The notes under the pieces were generated by a model, which worked only from the letters and a program-made list of their open reading frames with translations, did no database searches and was not told the DNA's origin. Position numbers and translations under genes: made by a program. DNA of 64,000 nucleotides from Chitinophaga parva (GTDB lineage: Bacteria; Bacteroidota; Bacteroidia; Chitinophagales; Chitinophagaceae): positions 1,550,001-1,614,000 of the forward strand of contig NZ_QCYK01000001.1 of assembly GCF_003071345.1 (NCBI RefSeq). The letters are read 5' to 3'. The stretch's first letter is position 1; each line of letters starts with the position of its first letter. Shown here in pieces: positions 45,293 to 54,514 of this stretch.

Positions 45293-47278
45293 ATGAAATA
45301 CTTATACGCTTTGCTGGCGTGGGCCATGATAGCGGCTTTGCCAGCCAGGGCACAGGATAGTACCGCCAAGGCTGTACACTGGACGTACAGCGCGGAAAAG
45401 AAAAGCGAAGGGGTGTACCTGCTGCACGCAAAAGCCAGCATCGAAAATGGATGGATCCTGTTCTCCACCACCATGCCGGACGACCTGCCTTATACCCGCA
45501 TCACCCTGGACAGTGCTACCGCTACGGTGGCCAGCATCAGCAACATTACAGAGCAAGGCAAACTGGAAGCCCGCAAGGAAAAACTGCTGGATGCCAACGT
45601 TAAATACTTTGAGCACAATGTAGAACTGGTAGCAACGCTGAATGTGAAAGGTGCTCCAAAGAACCTGAAAGGCGTTGTGTCTTACATGGCGCTGAAGGGA
45701 GAGGAGATCACCGGTCCCGATGACGATGCTTTCAAATTTGTACTGGACGCCCAGGGTAATATCAGCACCGCGGCCGCCGGCCTGCAGGAAAATGCAGGTA
45801 ATTCACAGGAACTGAAGCGTACCGCTATTGATATCAACCATCCCCTGTCTGATGTGGGTGGTACCGGTGCAGAAGGCAAGAAGAGCCTGTGGACTATCTT
45901 CCTGCTCGGTTTTGCCGGCGGCTTCATTGCCCTGCTCACGCCTTGTGTGTTCCCGATGATCCCGCTCACCGTGTCGTTTTTCACCAAGAAAGCGGAAAGC
46001 CGGGGTGCCGGCATTTTCAATGCATCCATGTATGGGTTCTTTATTTTCCTGATCTATGTATTGCTTAGCACTCCTTTTTATTTTATTGGGAGTGGCAATT
46101 CAGAGATCCTCAACAATATTTCCACGAACGTTTACCTGAATCTTTTCTTCTTCATCATCTTCGTGGTATTTGCCATTTCTTTCTTCGGTTACTTTGAGAT
46201 CACCCTGCCCAGCGGCCTGGCTTCCAAAGTGGATTCCAAGGCCAGCGTAGGCGGCCTGGTAGGTACCTTCTTCATGGCCCTCACCCTGGCTTTGGTATCG
46301 TTCTCCTGTACCGGTCCTATCCTGGGTACCCTGCTGGCAGGTGCCCTGAGCACGGATGGCGGTGCGGTGCAGCTCACCATGGGCATGGCAGGCTTTGGCC
46401 TGGCCCTGGCGCTGCCTTTCTCTATCTTTGCCCTGTTCCCTAACCTGCTGAAGTCACTGCCCAAATCCGGTGGCTGGCTTACTTCTGTAAAAGTAGTGTT
46501 GGGTTTCATTGAAGTGGCTATGGCGCTGAAGTTCTTATCCAACGCGGACCTGGTAATGCACTGGGGCCTGCTGAAACGGGAAGTGTTCTTTGGCATCTGG
46601 ATCGTGATCTGCGTGCTCGCAGCCCTGTACATGCTGGGTAAGGTGCGCTTTGCCCATGATGCCCCGCTGAAAAAGATCTCCGCTACCCGCTGGATCTTTG
46701 CTGTGATCTTCTTTGCATTTGCGGCTTACCTGGCGCCTGGTGTTACCAATACCAAGGCGGCCAACCGCCAGTTGATCAGCGGTTTCCCGCCGCCCCTGAG
46801 CTACAGCGTGTATAAAGAAAATACCGGCGATGTAGAGCCCAATGTGCGCAATGATTATTTCAAAGCATTGGCACTGGCTAAGGAGCAACACAAACCCTTA
46901 CTGATAGACTTTACCGGCTGGGCGTGCGTGAACTGCCGAAAGATGGAAGAAAATGTATGGCCTAACCCACTGGTGAAATCCATCATAAAGAACGATTACA
47001 TCCTGGTATCGCTGTATGTGGATGACCGCGCGCAACTGCCGGAAGAAGAGCAGTTCCTGTTCACAGCTACGGATGGCAGCAAGAAAAAGATCCGGACCAT
47101 TGGGGATAAATATGCCACTATGCAGACAGTGAACTTCATCAATAACTCACAGCCTTTCTATGTGCTGATCAGCCCTGATGAACAACTGCTGACCAAGCCG
47201 GTGGGGTATACGCCTAACGCCGCTGAATATGCCGCCTGGCTGAAAGCGGGGCTGGAGGCATACCAGAAAATAAAGTAA
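45293..47278 (+). CDS. dsbD: Thiol:disulfide interchange protein DsbD-like
   Basis: A 661-aa protein with signal peptide (ALLAWAMIAALPARA), an N-terminal alpha-like domain without cysteines, an eight-helix membrane domain from about 205-490 with redox cysteines in TPCVFPMIP and FSCTGPILG, and a C-terminal thioredoxin-like domain with WACVNCRKM near 543. It carries electrons from cytoplasmic thioredoxin to periplasmic or cytochrome c maturation partners. The missing alpha cysteines are notable given the adjacent separate alpha protein. Confidence 0.9.
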   Translation: MKYLYALLAWAMIAALPARAQDSTAKAVHWTYSAEKKSEGVYLLHAKASIENGWILFSTTMPDDLPYTRITLDSATATVASISNITEQGKLEARKEKLLDANVKYFEHNVELVATLNVKGAPKNLKGVVSYMALKGEEITGPDDDAFKFVLDAQGNISTAAAGLQENAGNSQELKRTAIDINHPLSDVGGTGAEGKKSLWTIFLLGFAGGFIALLTPCVFPMIPLTVSFFTKKAESRGAGIFNASMYGFFIFLIYVLLSTPFYFIGSGNSEILNNISTNVYLNLFFFIIFVVFAISFFGYFEITLPSGLASKVDSKASVGGLVGTFFMALTLALVSFSCTGPILGTLLAGALSTDGGAVQLTMGMAGFGLALALPFSIFALFPNLLKSLPKSGGWLTSVKVVLGFIEVAMALKFLSNADLVMHWGLLKREVFFGIWIVICVLAALYMLGKVRFAHDAPLKKISATRWIFAVIFFAFAAYLAPGVTNTKAANRQLISGFPPPLSYSVYKENTGDVEPNVRNDYFKALALAKEQHKPLLIDFTGWACVNCRKMEENVWPNPLVKSIIKNDYILVSLYVDDRAQLPEEEQFLFTATDGSKKKIRTIGDKYATMQTVNFINNSQPFYVLISPDEQLLTKPVGYTPNAAEYAAWLKAGLEAYQKIK

Positions 47279-47298
47279 ACGCTGATTATAAGTGATAA

Positions 47299-47328
47299 AA
47301 CGGCTGCCTTCAAAAAAGGGCAGCCGTT
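47299..47328 (+). terminator. Terminator of dsbD
   Basis: 10-bp arms AACGGCTGCC/GGCAGCCGTT, 10-nt loop, then CTTTATTT; 20 bp after dsbD. Confidence 0.8.
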
Positions 47329-47345
47329 CTTTATTTGCAAAAAAA

Positions 47346-47376
47346 TAAGCCTGGCCGCAAACGCACGCCAGGCTTA
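47346..47376 (-). terminator. Terminator of hisS
   Basis: 10-bp arms TAAGCCTGGC/GCCAGGCTTA, 11-nt loop, T-run on the minus strand; 23 bp after the hisS stop. Confidence 0.8.
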
Positions 47377-47399
47377 CATTCTATCAAAGTACTATTAAT

Positions 47400-48782
47400 C
47401 TATTCAAACAAGAACCCATCCAGTTCCGCAATAGTGATGGTCTTTTGCTCCCGGTTCGTCAGGTGCTTGATGCTCATCTTATTTTCCGCCAGCTCACTTT
47501 CACCCAGGATCACGATATAAGGGATAGCGCGCCTGTCCGCGTATTTCATCTGTTTGTCCATCTTGGCGGCCTCATGGTACAGCTCCGCGGCAATGCCTTT
47601 ACCGCGCAGCTGCATCACCAGCGGGAAGGCCACCTTTACGCTGGCATCACCCAGGTTCAGGAACATCACTTTGGTGGATTGCTGGGCCGCCTCCGGGAAG
47701 AGCTCCAGTTGTTCCAGCACATCATAAATGCGGTCTACCCCAAAGGAAATGCCCACGCCGGAAATGCCGGGCAGGCCAAACAGGCCGGTAAGATCATCAT
47801 AACGGCCGCCACCGCCTATACTACCGATAGACACGGTAGCCGGGGCTTTTACTTCCACGATCATGCCGGTGTAGTAATTGAGGCCACGGGCCAGGGTTAC
47901 GTCCAGGATGGGTGTGGCCTTGAATTGGGCCAGGCCGGAGTTCAGCACAAAGCTGATCTCTTCAATGCCTTTCATGCCGGTGGGGGAGGTAGCCAGCAGT
48001 TCGGAAAGGCGGGTTAGCTTTTCATCGTTGCTGCCACTGATCAGCAGGAAATTTTCAATAACACTGATCTCTTTTTCACCCAGGCCCCGCTGCTGCAGTT
48101 CTTCTTTCACCTTGTCCATGCCTATTTTATCCAGCTTGTCAATGGCCACGGTAATGTCTGTGAGCAGGTCCGGGCGGCCGGTCAGTTCTGCCAGGCCGCT
48201 GAGGATCTTGCGGTTGTTCACGCGCAACTCATAGCCTTGCAGGCCCAGTTTATTGAATACAGTATCGTAGATGAGCAGCAGCTCTATTTCGTTCAGCAGG
48301 GAATCGCTGCCTACCACATCGGCATCGCACTGGTAAAACTCGCGGTAGCGGCCTTTCTGGGGGCGGTCTGCCCGCCATACGGGCTGCATCTGGTAGCGCT
48401 TAAAGGGCATGGCCAGTTCGTGCTGGTTCATAGACACGAAGCGGGCAAAGGGAATGGTGAGGTCGTAGCGCAGCGCCTTTTCTGCGAAGAGGCGCACACT
48501 GCGCACCAGCGGTATGTTCTCCTGGATGCTGGCAGCCAGGGGAGCGGCGGCTTTATTGAGGGATTCACCGTTGTTGAGGATCTTGAACATCAGCTGGTCG
48601 CCCTCATCACCGTACTTGCCGGTGAGGGTGTCCAGTTGTTCCATCGCGGGGGTTTCCAGGGGCTGAAAGCCAAAGAGCTGGAAGGCTTCGCGGATGGTCT
48701 GCATGATGTAGTTGCGCTTCCGCATCACAGCGGGCCCAAAGTCGCGGGTGCCTTGCGGAAGTGAAGGTTTAATCTTGGCCAT
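47400..48782 (-). CDS. hisS: Histidyl-tRNA synthetase
   Basis: A 460-aa class II synthetase. Motif 1 lies in GFQPLETPAMEQ, motif 2 around WRADRPQKGRYREFYQCDAD, the histidine-specific loops LARGLNYYTGMIVEV and GGGGRYDDLTGLFG, and motif 3 GVGISFGVDRIYDVL, followed by the anticodon-binding domain. The start MAKIKPSLPQGTRDF is typical. Confidence 0.97.
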   Translation of the reverse strand: MAKIKPSLPQGTRDFGPAVMRKRNYIMQTIREAFQLFGFQPLETPAMEQLDTLTGKYGDEGDQLMFKILNNGESLNKAAAPLAASIQENIPLVRSVRLFAEKALRYDLTIPFARFVSMNQHELAMPFKRYQMQPVWRADRPQKGRYREFYQCDADVVGSDSLLNEIELLLIYDTVFNKLGLQGYELRVNNRKILSGLAELTGRPDLLTDITVAIDKLDKIGMDKVKEELQQRGLGEKEISVIENFLLISGSNDEKLTRLSELLATSPTGMKGIEEISFVLNSGLAQFKATPILDVTLARGLNYYTGMIVEVKAPATVSIGSIGGGGRYDDLTGLFGLPGISGVGISFGVDRIYDVLEQLELFPEAAQQSTKVMFLNLGDASVKVAFPLVMQLRGKGIAAELYHEAAKMDKQMKYADRRAIPYIVILGESELAENKMSIKHLTNREQKTITIAELDGFLFE

Positions 48783-48818
48783 TGTTATTGGGTTCGTCGT
48801 GTTTGCGTGATCGGATGT

Positions 48819-49256
48819 TTATGCTTTCTGTACTATTTTTTCGCAGGCGTTGTAGATCAGCTCATACACCGGTGCAAAGAGGGCGTCATCATACCAGGGA
48901 TCGGGCACGGGCTGCTGGTTGTCCAGCAGCAGCTGTACCTTGGCCTCGTCCTGCAGGGTGCGGGCCTTCCGGAGGATATCGCGGTAATTATCCAGGTCCA
49001 TGGCGTAGATACGGTCAAACCGGTCAAAGTCGTGCACGCTGAACTGCCGGCCACGCAGGCCGGAAATGTCAATGCCGTGCTGGCTGGCCACGCGGATGGA
49101 GCGGGGATCAGGCGGATCGCCCACATGCCAGTTGCCGGTGCCGGCGCTGTCTATTTCCCAGGGCAGGCTGGCCCGGGCGGCCAGGTCGCGCATAATGCCT
49201 TCTGCCAGGGGAGAGCGGCAGATATTGCCCAGGCAGACCATCAGTATCTTTATCAT
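48819..49256 (-). CDS. Low-molecular-weight protein tyrosine phosphatase
   Basis: A 145-aa phosphatase of the Wzb/PtpA type. The P-loop CLGNICRS (C8 to R14) is at the N-terminus and the general-acid Asp is in PDPWYDD near residue 118. The ATG at 49256 (MIKILMVCLGN) is used rather than a TTG-like start seven codons upstream. Such enzymes often control capsule kinases, none of which is here. It lies 36 bp upstream of hisS on the same strand. Confidence 0.9.
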   Translation of the reverse strand: MIKILMVCLGNICRSPLAEGIMRDLAARASLPWEIDSAGTGNWHVGDPPDPRSIRVASQHGIDISGLRGRQFSVHDFDRFDRIYAMDLDNYRDILRKARTLQDEAKVQLLLDNQQPVPDPWYDDALFAPVYELIYNACEKIVQKA

Positions 49257-49592
49257 GGTGATCAGGATTTGGTCCAAATGGCAGTTCTGCCGGCGCTAAA
49301 TGACCTGCAAAATGGCCGCCACGGGCCGGGAAACAAATTTTTTCCCGCCGCAAACCTACAAGAATTTTACCTTATCTTGCCAGCCTTTGTGGAAATCACG
49401 TGCACCGGCATCTGTAGAATAATAGGGGTAAAAGGCCCATTTAGCGGGAATTTAACCATTAAACAATCGAGCGGTTTTACAGGTTTATTTTAATAGAACC
49501 TGTGTCCGCAGGGCAGTTTCTTTAACAAGTCTTTAATAATAGTTTCCGCGTATTGGAAAACATTTTTTTGTATAATTGTAATTCGCTAACAT
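49257..49592. other. Gene-free spacer between divergent genes
   Basis: 336 bp between the phosphatase gene and the divergent small membrane protein gene. AT-rich near 49560, with TATAATTG (a near-match to the -7 box) about 20 bp before the ATG at 49593. No repeat or RNA recognised. Confidence 0.45.
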
Positions 49593-49844
49593 ATGCAACA
49601 GGATCAAACAGTGCGTAAAAATCTGGAAGAGGAGCATCAGCAGCGTGGTACCAATTACAGGGGATTGGGTCAGATCGTCAGGGGCCTGCTTTTTGTGTTT
49701 GTCGGATTGTTCATTTTATTTTCAGATAAACTGGGCCTGGGCCTTAAAGCCAGCCCGCTGGTGCAAACCATCATGGGTTATCTGGCCATTGCCTATGGTG
49801 CTTTCCGCTTAGGTTCCGGCGTATGGAAAATGACAAGAAAATAG
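49593..49844 (+). CDS. Small membrane protein upstream of the PstS-like gene
   Basis: An 83-aa protein with two hydrophobic segments (about 28-46 and 55-75) and a charged N-terminus. The following lipoprotein gene starts 32 bp downstream and an open frame overlaps it, so they are likely co-transcribed. Function unknown. Confidence 0.7.
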   Translation: MQQDQTVRKNLEEEHQQRGTNYRGLGQIVRGLLFVFVGLFILFSDKLGLGLKASPLVQTIMGYLAIAYGAFRLGSGVWKMTRK

Positions 49845-49876
49845 CAACAAGTCGATACACGTTAATGCGAGCATTT

Positions 49877-50785
49877 ATGAAACAACAGTTCAAGCACGTT
49901 GCGCTGGCCCTGGGTTTAACGACCTCTATTGCGGCCTGTCACTCCGGGCCCACTTCCACTTTTACAGACACGGAAACCTCGGGTACTATCCATATATCTG
50001 TGGACGAAACCTATAAGCCACTGATAGATTCAGAGATCAGGGTTTTCGAATCATTATATCCTAAAGCACACATCATTGCGGACTACAAGCCGGAACAGGA
50101 TTGTTTTGCAGACCTGCTGGCCGACAGTACCCGCATGATCATTGTGACGCGGGAGCTCAGCGAGAAAGAAACACAGTTCATTAAAGACCAAAAGGATCAC
50201 ATTGTGCCCAGCGGCTTGCGCCTGGCCTGGGACGCAGTGGCACTGGTGGTGAACAAGCAGGCAAAGGATTCCATCTTTAATATGGACCAGCTGCACGACA
50301 TCATGAGTGGTAAGGATTCCAGCTGGCAACTGGTATTTGATAATGAAAAATCCAGCACCGTTCGTTATATTCGCGACTCTATCAACCAGGGCAAGCCACT
50401 GCCCGCGGGCACCATGGCCGCTAAAACCAACCCGGAGGTGATAGACTACGTTGTGAAGAACAAGAAGGCGATGGGGTTGATCGGTGTAAGCTGGATCTCC
50501 GATACTGCGGATTCCACTTCCATTGACTTCACCAACCGGGTTAACGTAGTGAAACTCCGTGCAGACGGCTATACTGAATATGTGCAACCTTACCAGTATT
50601 ACATCGGAACCGGTGCTTATCCACTGAAGCGCAGCCTGTGGTATAACCTGAAAGAGCCCCACCAGGGCTTAGGCACGGGATTTGCCACCTTCCTCGGCAG
50701 CCAGGAAGGCCAGCTGCTGATCGGACGTTTTAAACTTTTTCCTGCGCGTATGAACATTTTATTTAAGACCGTAAACCTGAAATAA
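49877..50785 (+). CDS. PstS-like phosphate-type substrate-binding lipoprotein
   Basis: A 302-aa exported lipoprotein, lipobox SIAAC (Cys about residue 21), with a type II periplasmic-binding fold of the PstS family (GTIHISVDETYKPLID near the start, later KAMGLIGVSWISD). No PstCAB permease or PhoU gene is near. In this phylum such proteins often lie beside TonB/ExbB/ExbD and TPR genes; only a TPR gene follows here. The ATG at 49877 is the signal-peptide start; the frame is open further upstream into the previous gene. Confidence 0.75.
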   Translation: MKQQFKHVALALGLTTSIAACHSGPTSTFTDTETSGTIHISVDETYKPLIDSEIRVFESLYPKAHIIADYKPEQDCFADLLADSTRMIIVTRELSEKETQFIKDQKDHIVPSGLRLAWDAVALVVNKQAKDSIFNMDQLHDIMSGKDSSWQLVFDNEKSSTVRYIRDSINQGKPLPAGTMAAKTNPEVIDYVVKNKKAMGLIGVSWISDTADSTSIDFTNRVNVVKLRADGYTEYVQPYQYYIGTGAYPLKRSLWYNLKEPHQGLGTGFATFLGSQEGQLLIGRFKLFPARMNILFKTVNLK

Positions 50786-50853
50786 CCATTTACCGGCAAC
50801 GTACACACACAGTAAAAAACTAACACAACTAAATACTAAAACCCGGATTGCTC

Positions 50854-52587
50854 ATGAACAAACGGAACATTTTAATCGCCGCCTCCGCCATGCTGCTCGC
50901 AGCAGGCAGTGTGAAAGCGCAAACTGTAGAAGACGGCCTGAAAGACCTGTACTACCAGAAATATTCCTCTGCCAACCAGGATTTTCAAAAAGTAATTGCA
51001 GCTAAGCCCACGGAAGAAAGAGCCTATTACTATCAAGGGATTGCCCAACTGGGCCTCGGCGACAACGCCGGCGCCGCTGCCACCTTCCAGAAAGGCCTGG
51101 CCGCCGTGCCTAACTCTCCGCTGCTTACCGCCGGCCTGGGTCGCATAGACCTGCTGAACGGTAACGTGGATGCTGCCAAGCAAAAATTTGAAGCCGCCAA
51201 CGCCGCTACCCGTGGCCTGAACCCCGACGTAGCCCGCGCCATTGCAGACGCCAACTCCGAGATCAAGGGTGGCGACCGCGGTTATGCTGCTTCCGTAATG
51301 GAAAAGCTGCTGAACAACGAAGACGGCCGCAAGAAGAAAGAAATGGTTACGCCCACCGCGGCTGACTATATTGAACTGGGTGACGCTTACCGTGCACTCG
51401 GTGGTGAGAATGGTGGTAAGGCCCTCACTGCATATGACAAGGCCCTGGAACTGGACCCCAACAATGCAGAAGCGGTAACCAAGGAAGGTATGCTGAACTA
51501 CAACGCCCGCCTGAAAGAACAAGCGGTGTCTGACTGGGCCAAAGCCACCAACATGGATCCGAAATATGGTCCCGCATTCTACCAGCTGTTCCAGTTCTAC
51601 GTAACCCCGAAGAAAGACCAGCTCTCCTGGGAAAATGCTGCAAAATACCTGCAATCCTATATTGCAGTGGCAGATCCCGCTGATAAAAATGAATCTACTT
51701 ACAACCAGGCCGCTATTGCCTTCTACCAGAAGAACTACGACCAGGCTATCTCCACTGCCCAGGCTGGCCTGGCCAACGCCAACCCTGCTTACAAAGGCAA
51801 ACTTACCCGCCTGATGGGGGACGCCTACCTGCAGAAAGGTGATTCCGCTACCGCCCGCAAAACCATGGACCAGTATGTACAGTCTGTAGGAGGTGATTCC
51901 AAACTGGAACCCAATGACTTCAAACTGCTGGCTGCTATCTATGCTAAAGTAAAAGGGGTTGATTCCGCCGATAACGCCAAGATTGACTCCCTGGCCTCTG
52001 TATACGAAGAAAAATACGCCCTCTCTGATACCACCAAGGATGCTGAACGCTACCGTTCTGTAGCAGAAGCATTCAAGAACATGCGTGATTACAAAAAATC
52101 CGCTGAATGGTACGGCAAGCTGGTAAGCGACTTCTCCGACGAGCAGAACCCCAGCAAGATCCAGGACTTCTTCTGGAAAGGCACCATGGAAATGTACTCC
52201 CAGCAGTATGTAGCTGCCGATTCTACCTTCTCCCAGTTCATCGCTAAGTATCCCCAGCAGGAGATCCTCGGTACATACTGGAAGGGCCGTGCTAACATGG
52301 CACAGGACCCTGAAGCCAAGGAAGGTAAGGCGGTAGAGATCTTCAAACACTGGGCAGAGATCGGTGGTGAAGAAAAGACCAAGGCAAAAGACAAAATGTA
52401 TCCTTACCAGTACCTGATGATCTACTACTACAACAAGGAAGACAAGGACAACCTGAAGATGTATGAAGACAAGGTACTGTCTATCGATCCGGGCAATGCC
52501 ACGGTGAAACAGATCCAGGACAACATTGAATCTGTAGAAAGATCCAAGGCTGCTGCCAACAAACCGGCTGCAAAACCGCACAAATAA
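50854..52587 (+). CDS. Exported tetratricopeptide-repeat protein
   Basis: A 577-aa periplasmic protein: signal peptide (NILIAASAMLLAAGSVKAQ), then at least ten TPR-like helix pairs, for example residues 30-130 and 170-240. Asp/Lys-rich C-terminus. The ATG at 50854 is used; a TTG two codons upstream is the only alternative. It follows the PstS-like gene by 68 bp, and such pairs recur in Bacteroidota. Scaffold role is inferred from the fold. Confidence 0.85.
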   Translation: MNKRNILIAASAMLLAAGSVKAQTVEDGLKDLYYQKYSSANQDFQKVIAAKPTEERAYYYQGIAQLGLGDNAGAAATFQKGLAAVPNSPLLTAGLGRIDLLNGNVDAAKQKFEAANAATRGLNPDVARAIADANSEIKGGDRGYAASVMEKLLNNEDGRKKKEMVTPTAADYIELGDAYRALGGENGGKALTAYDKALELDPNNAEAVTKEGMLNYNARLKEQAVSDWAKATNMDPKYGPAFYQLFQFYVTPKKDQLSWENAAKYLQSYIAVADPADKNESTYNQAAIAFYQKNYDQAISTAQAGLANANPAYKGKLTRLMGDAYLQKGDSATARKTMDQYVQSVGGDSKLEPNDFKLLAAIYAKVKGVDSADNAKIDSLASVYEEKYALSDTTKDAERYRSVAEAFKNMRDYKKSAEWYGKLVSDFSDEQNPSKIQDFFWKGTMEMYSQQYVAADSTFSQFIAKYPQQEILGTYWKGRANMAQDPEAKEGKAVEIFKHWAEIGGEEKTKAKDKMYPYQYLMIYYYNKEDKDNLKMYEDKVLSIDPGNATVKQIQDNIESVERSKAAANKPAAKPHK

Positions 52588-52614
52588 TGAAAACGGTAAC
52601 ACCGTCATTCAAGG

Positions 52615-52647
52615 GGCTGTCTCGTTACTTCGGGACAGCCTTTTTTT
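52615..52647 (+). terminator. Terminator after the TPR gene
   Basis: 10-bp arms with one G-U pair (GGCTGTCTCG / CGGGACAGCC), 6-nt loop and seven T, 27 bp after the stop. The rest of the 299-bp spacer to nuoA is unusually GC-rich around 52660-52790 and then turns AT-rich at the promoter. Confidence 0.85.
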
Positions 52648-52823
52648 ATTCCGGGCACTTTCCGGCAGGATTTTCCGGCCGGGGCGCCCGCCGGGTCCCG
52701 GTTTTGTAGATTCCGGCCCTTTTTTTACAGCCCCCTGGCAAAATGGGCAGAAACCGGGCCGCCGGGCGCGGGGTTCCGGGTTTCTGATGGGTAAAAAAGT
52801 TAATATTTTACCCCGTGGTGGAT

Positions 52824-52854
52824 TTGTATTTTGCAATCAGTTGAACTACTTTTG
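52824..52854 (+). promoter_or_regulatory. Promoter of the nuo operon
   Basis: TTG (52824-52826), 20-bp spacer, TACTTTTG (52847-52854): a full consensus Bacteroidota promoter, giving a leader of about 25 nt to the nuoA ATG. Confidence 0.75.
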
Positions 52855-52886
52855 CGAATTAGACAGAACAATTTTAAGGGAAGCTT

Positions 52887-53282
52887 ATGTTTTTGAGTTC
52901 AGCACTTTTAGCCGCTACGAACACTCCTTTCAGCTATTTTCCCATCGTTCTGCAGCTCGGCGCTGCAGTGGGTTTTGTAGCACTGACCATGTTGGCCACC
53001 CACTTCCTGGGGCCCAAGAGAAAAACCTCCGATAAGCTCATCAACTTTGAGAGCGGTATCGAGCAGAAGGGCAATGCCCGCCAGCCTGTGGCCATCAAGT
53101 ACTTCCTGACTGCCATCCTTTTCGTGCTCTTTGATGTGGAAGTGATCTTTTTCTATCCTTATGCCGTGAATTTCCGGGGACTGGGCTGGGAAGGTTTTTG
53201 GGCGATGCTGATGTTTGTGGGAGCGTTCCTGGCAGGTTTTATTTACATTATCCGCAAGGGGGCGCTGAAGTGGGAAGACTAG
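52887..53282 (+). CDS. nuoA: NADH:quinone oxidoreductase subunit A
   Basis: A 131-aa membrane subunit of complex I with three transmembrane helices. The conserved FESGIEQKGNARQ loop and the acidic FDVEVIFFYPYAV segment near residue 88 are present. First gene of a nuoA-M operon; nuoB follows 54 bp later. Confidence 0.95.
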   Translation: MFLSSALLAATNTPFSYFPIVLQLGAAVGFVALTMLATHFLGPKRKTSDKLINFESGIEQKGNARQPVAIKYFLTAILFVLFDVEVIFFYPYAVNFRGLGWEGFWAMLMFVGAFLAGFIYIIRKGALKWED

Positions 53283-53336
53283 TGCGTAAGCATCTGCATC
53301 CTTTATCTTTTATCTTAACCTGGAAAAAATACTGAT

Positions 53337-53900
53337 ATGGCTCGTCCGGTTCAATATAATACGAAGATCAAAACGGTGGAAGCGCCGGAGGGATACTCCG
53401 GTGAAGGCTTTTTTGCCACTTCCTTTGACAAGGTGATCGGCATGGCCCGCGCTAACTCTATCTGGCCGCTGCCTTTTGCCACCTCCTGCTGTGGGATCGA
53501 ATTTATGGCCACCATGTCTGCCCACTATGACCTGGGCCGCTTTGGTGCAGAACGTTTGGGCTTTACCCCCCGCCAGTGCGACCTCTTGATGGTGATGGGG
53601 ACGATCTCTAAAAAAATGGGCCCCGTATTGCGCCAGGTATACCTGCAGATGGCGGAGCCCCGCTGGGTGATTGCCGTAGGTGCCTGTGCCAGCAGCGGTG
53701 GTATTTTCGATACTTACTCCGTGCTCCAGGGCATAGACCAGGTGATACCGGTAGACGTGTATGTGCCCGGCTGTCCGCCCCGCCCGGAAGCCATCCTGGA
53801 CGGTTTTATGCGCATTCAGCAGCTGGTAGGGCAGGAAAGCCTGCGCCGCCGCCACTCCGACCAGTACAAGGCGCTGATGAACTCATACGGCATTGAATAA
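53337..53900 (+). CDS. nuoB: NADH:quinone oxidoreductase subunit B
   Basis: A 187-aa subunit that ligates cluster N2, the last iron-sulfur centre before menaquinone. The tandem cysteines of TSCCGIEF, the Cys of GACASSGG and the Cys of PGCPPRPEA form the N2 site. Length normal. Confidence 0.97.
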   Translation: MARPVQYNTKIKTVEAPEGYSGEGFFATSFDKVIGMARANSIWPLPFATSCCGIEFMATMSAHYDLGRFGAERLGFTPRQCDLLMVMGTISKKMGPVLRQVYLQMAEPRWVIAVGACASSGGIFDTYSVLQGIDQVIPVDVYVPGCPPRPEAILDGFMRIQQLVGQESLRRRHSDQYKALMNSYGIE

Positions 53901-53929
53901 AAAGCTATTAGCACCTGCTATTAGCTTTT
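53900..53929 (+). repeat. Hairpin in the nuoB-nuoC spacer
   Basis: 13-bp arms with one mismatch and a 4-nt loop, built from two copies of GCTATTAGC, followed by GGCTTTTG. It begins directly at the nuoB stop and could attenuate or protect mRNA inside the operon. Confidence 0.6.
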
Positions 53930-53981
53930 GGCTTTTGTAGCGGTGCCAATCCAACAATATTAAACGCTCATTTAATACCTA

Positions 53982-54479
53982 ATGACAAACGAGCAAGTAA
54001 AAAGCCGGTTGATCGAAAAATTCGGGGAGGCGCTGACCGACTTCGAAGAATCTTACGGCATGCTTTCCTTCCATGCGCCGAAGGAGATGAACCTGAAAGT
54101 CCTGCAATTCCTCTACGATGATGAAGCGCTCGAATTCCGCTTCCTCACTGATATCACCGGCGTACACTATCCGGCCCAGCCAGGCGCAGAACTGGCAGTG
54201 GTATACCACCTGCAAAACCTGCGTACCCGCACCCGGCTCCGTTTCAAGGTATTCACCAGCGTAGCCGACCCTAAAGTTTTTACCGCTACCAGGTTATATG
54301 AATCCGCTAACTGGATGGAACGTGAAACCTATGATTTCTTCGGGATCGATTTTGTAGGCCATCCTAACCTCATCCGCATCCTGAATGTGGACGAGATGGA
54401 TTACTTCCCCATGCGCAAGGAATTCCCGCTGGAAGACCAGACCCGCATTGACAAGGATGACGAAATGTTCGGAAGGTAG
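53982..54479 (+). CDS. nuoC: NADH:quinone oxidoreductase subunit C
   Basis: A 165-aa peripheral-arm subunit with the 30-kDa signature ESANWMERETYDFFGIDFVGHPNLIRIL near the C-terminus. It is separate from nuoD, not fused as in Escherichia coli. Confidence 0.95.
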   Translation: MTNEQVKSRLIEKFGEALTDFEESYGMLSFHAPKEMNLKVLQFLYDDEALEFRFLTDITGVHYPAQPGAELAVVYHLQNLRTRTRLRFKVFTSVADPKVFTATRLYESANWMERETYDFFGIDFVGHPNLIRILNVDEMDYFPMRKEFPLEDQTRIDKDDEMFGR

Positions 54480-54514
54480 GCTCCACCTGCCGCTGATGGC
54501 AAAACACTGTAAAC

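Noticed and set aside
50872..52608. 578-codon minus-strand frame opposite the TPR gene
   Set aside because: Complement of regularly spaced TPR codons; His/Val/Phe-rich, no motifs and it overlaps the terminator.
52660..52790. GC-rich block with many CCGG words before nuoA as a regulatory element or gene
   Set aside because: A 75-codon minus-strand frame there is Pro/Arg-rich without domain. The segment only separates the terminator at 52615-52647 from the nuo promoter.
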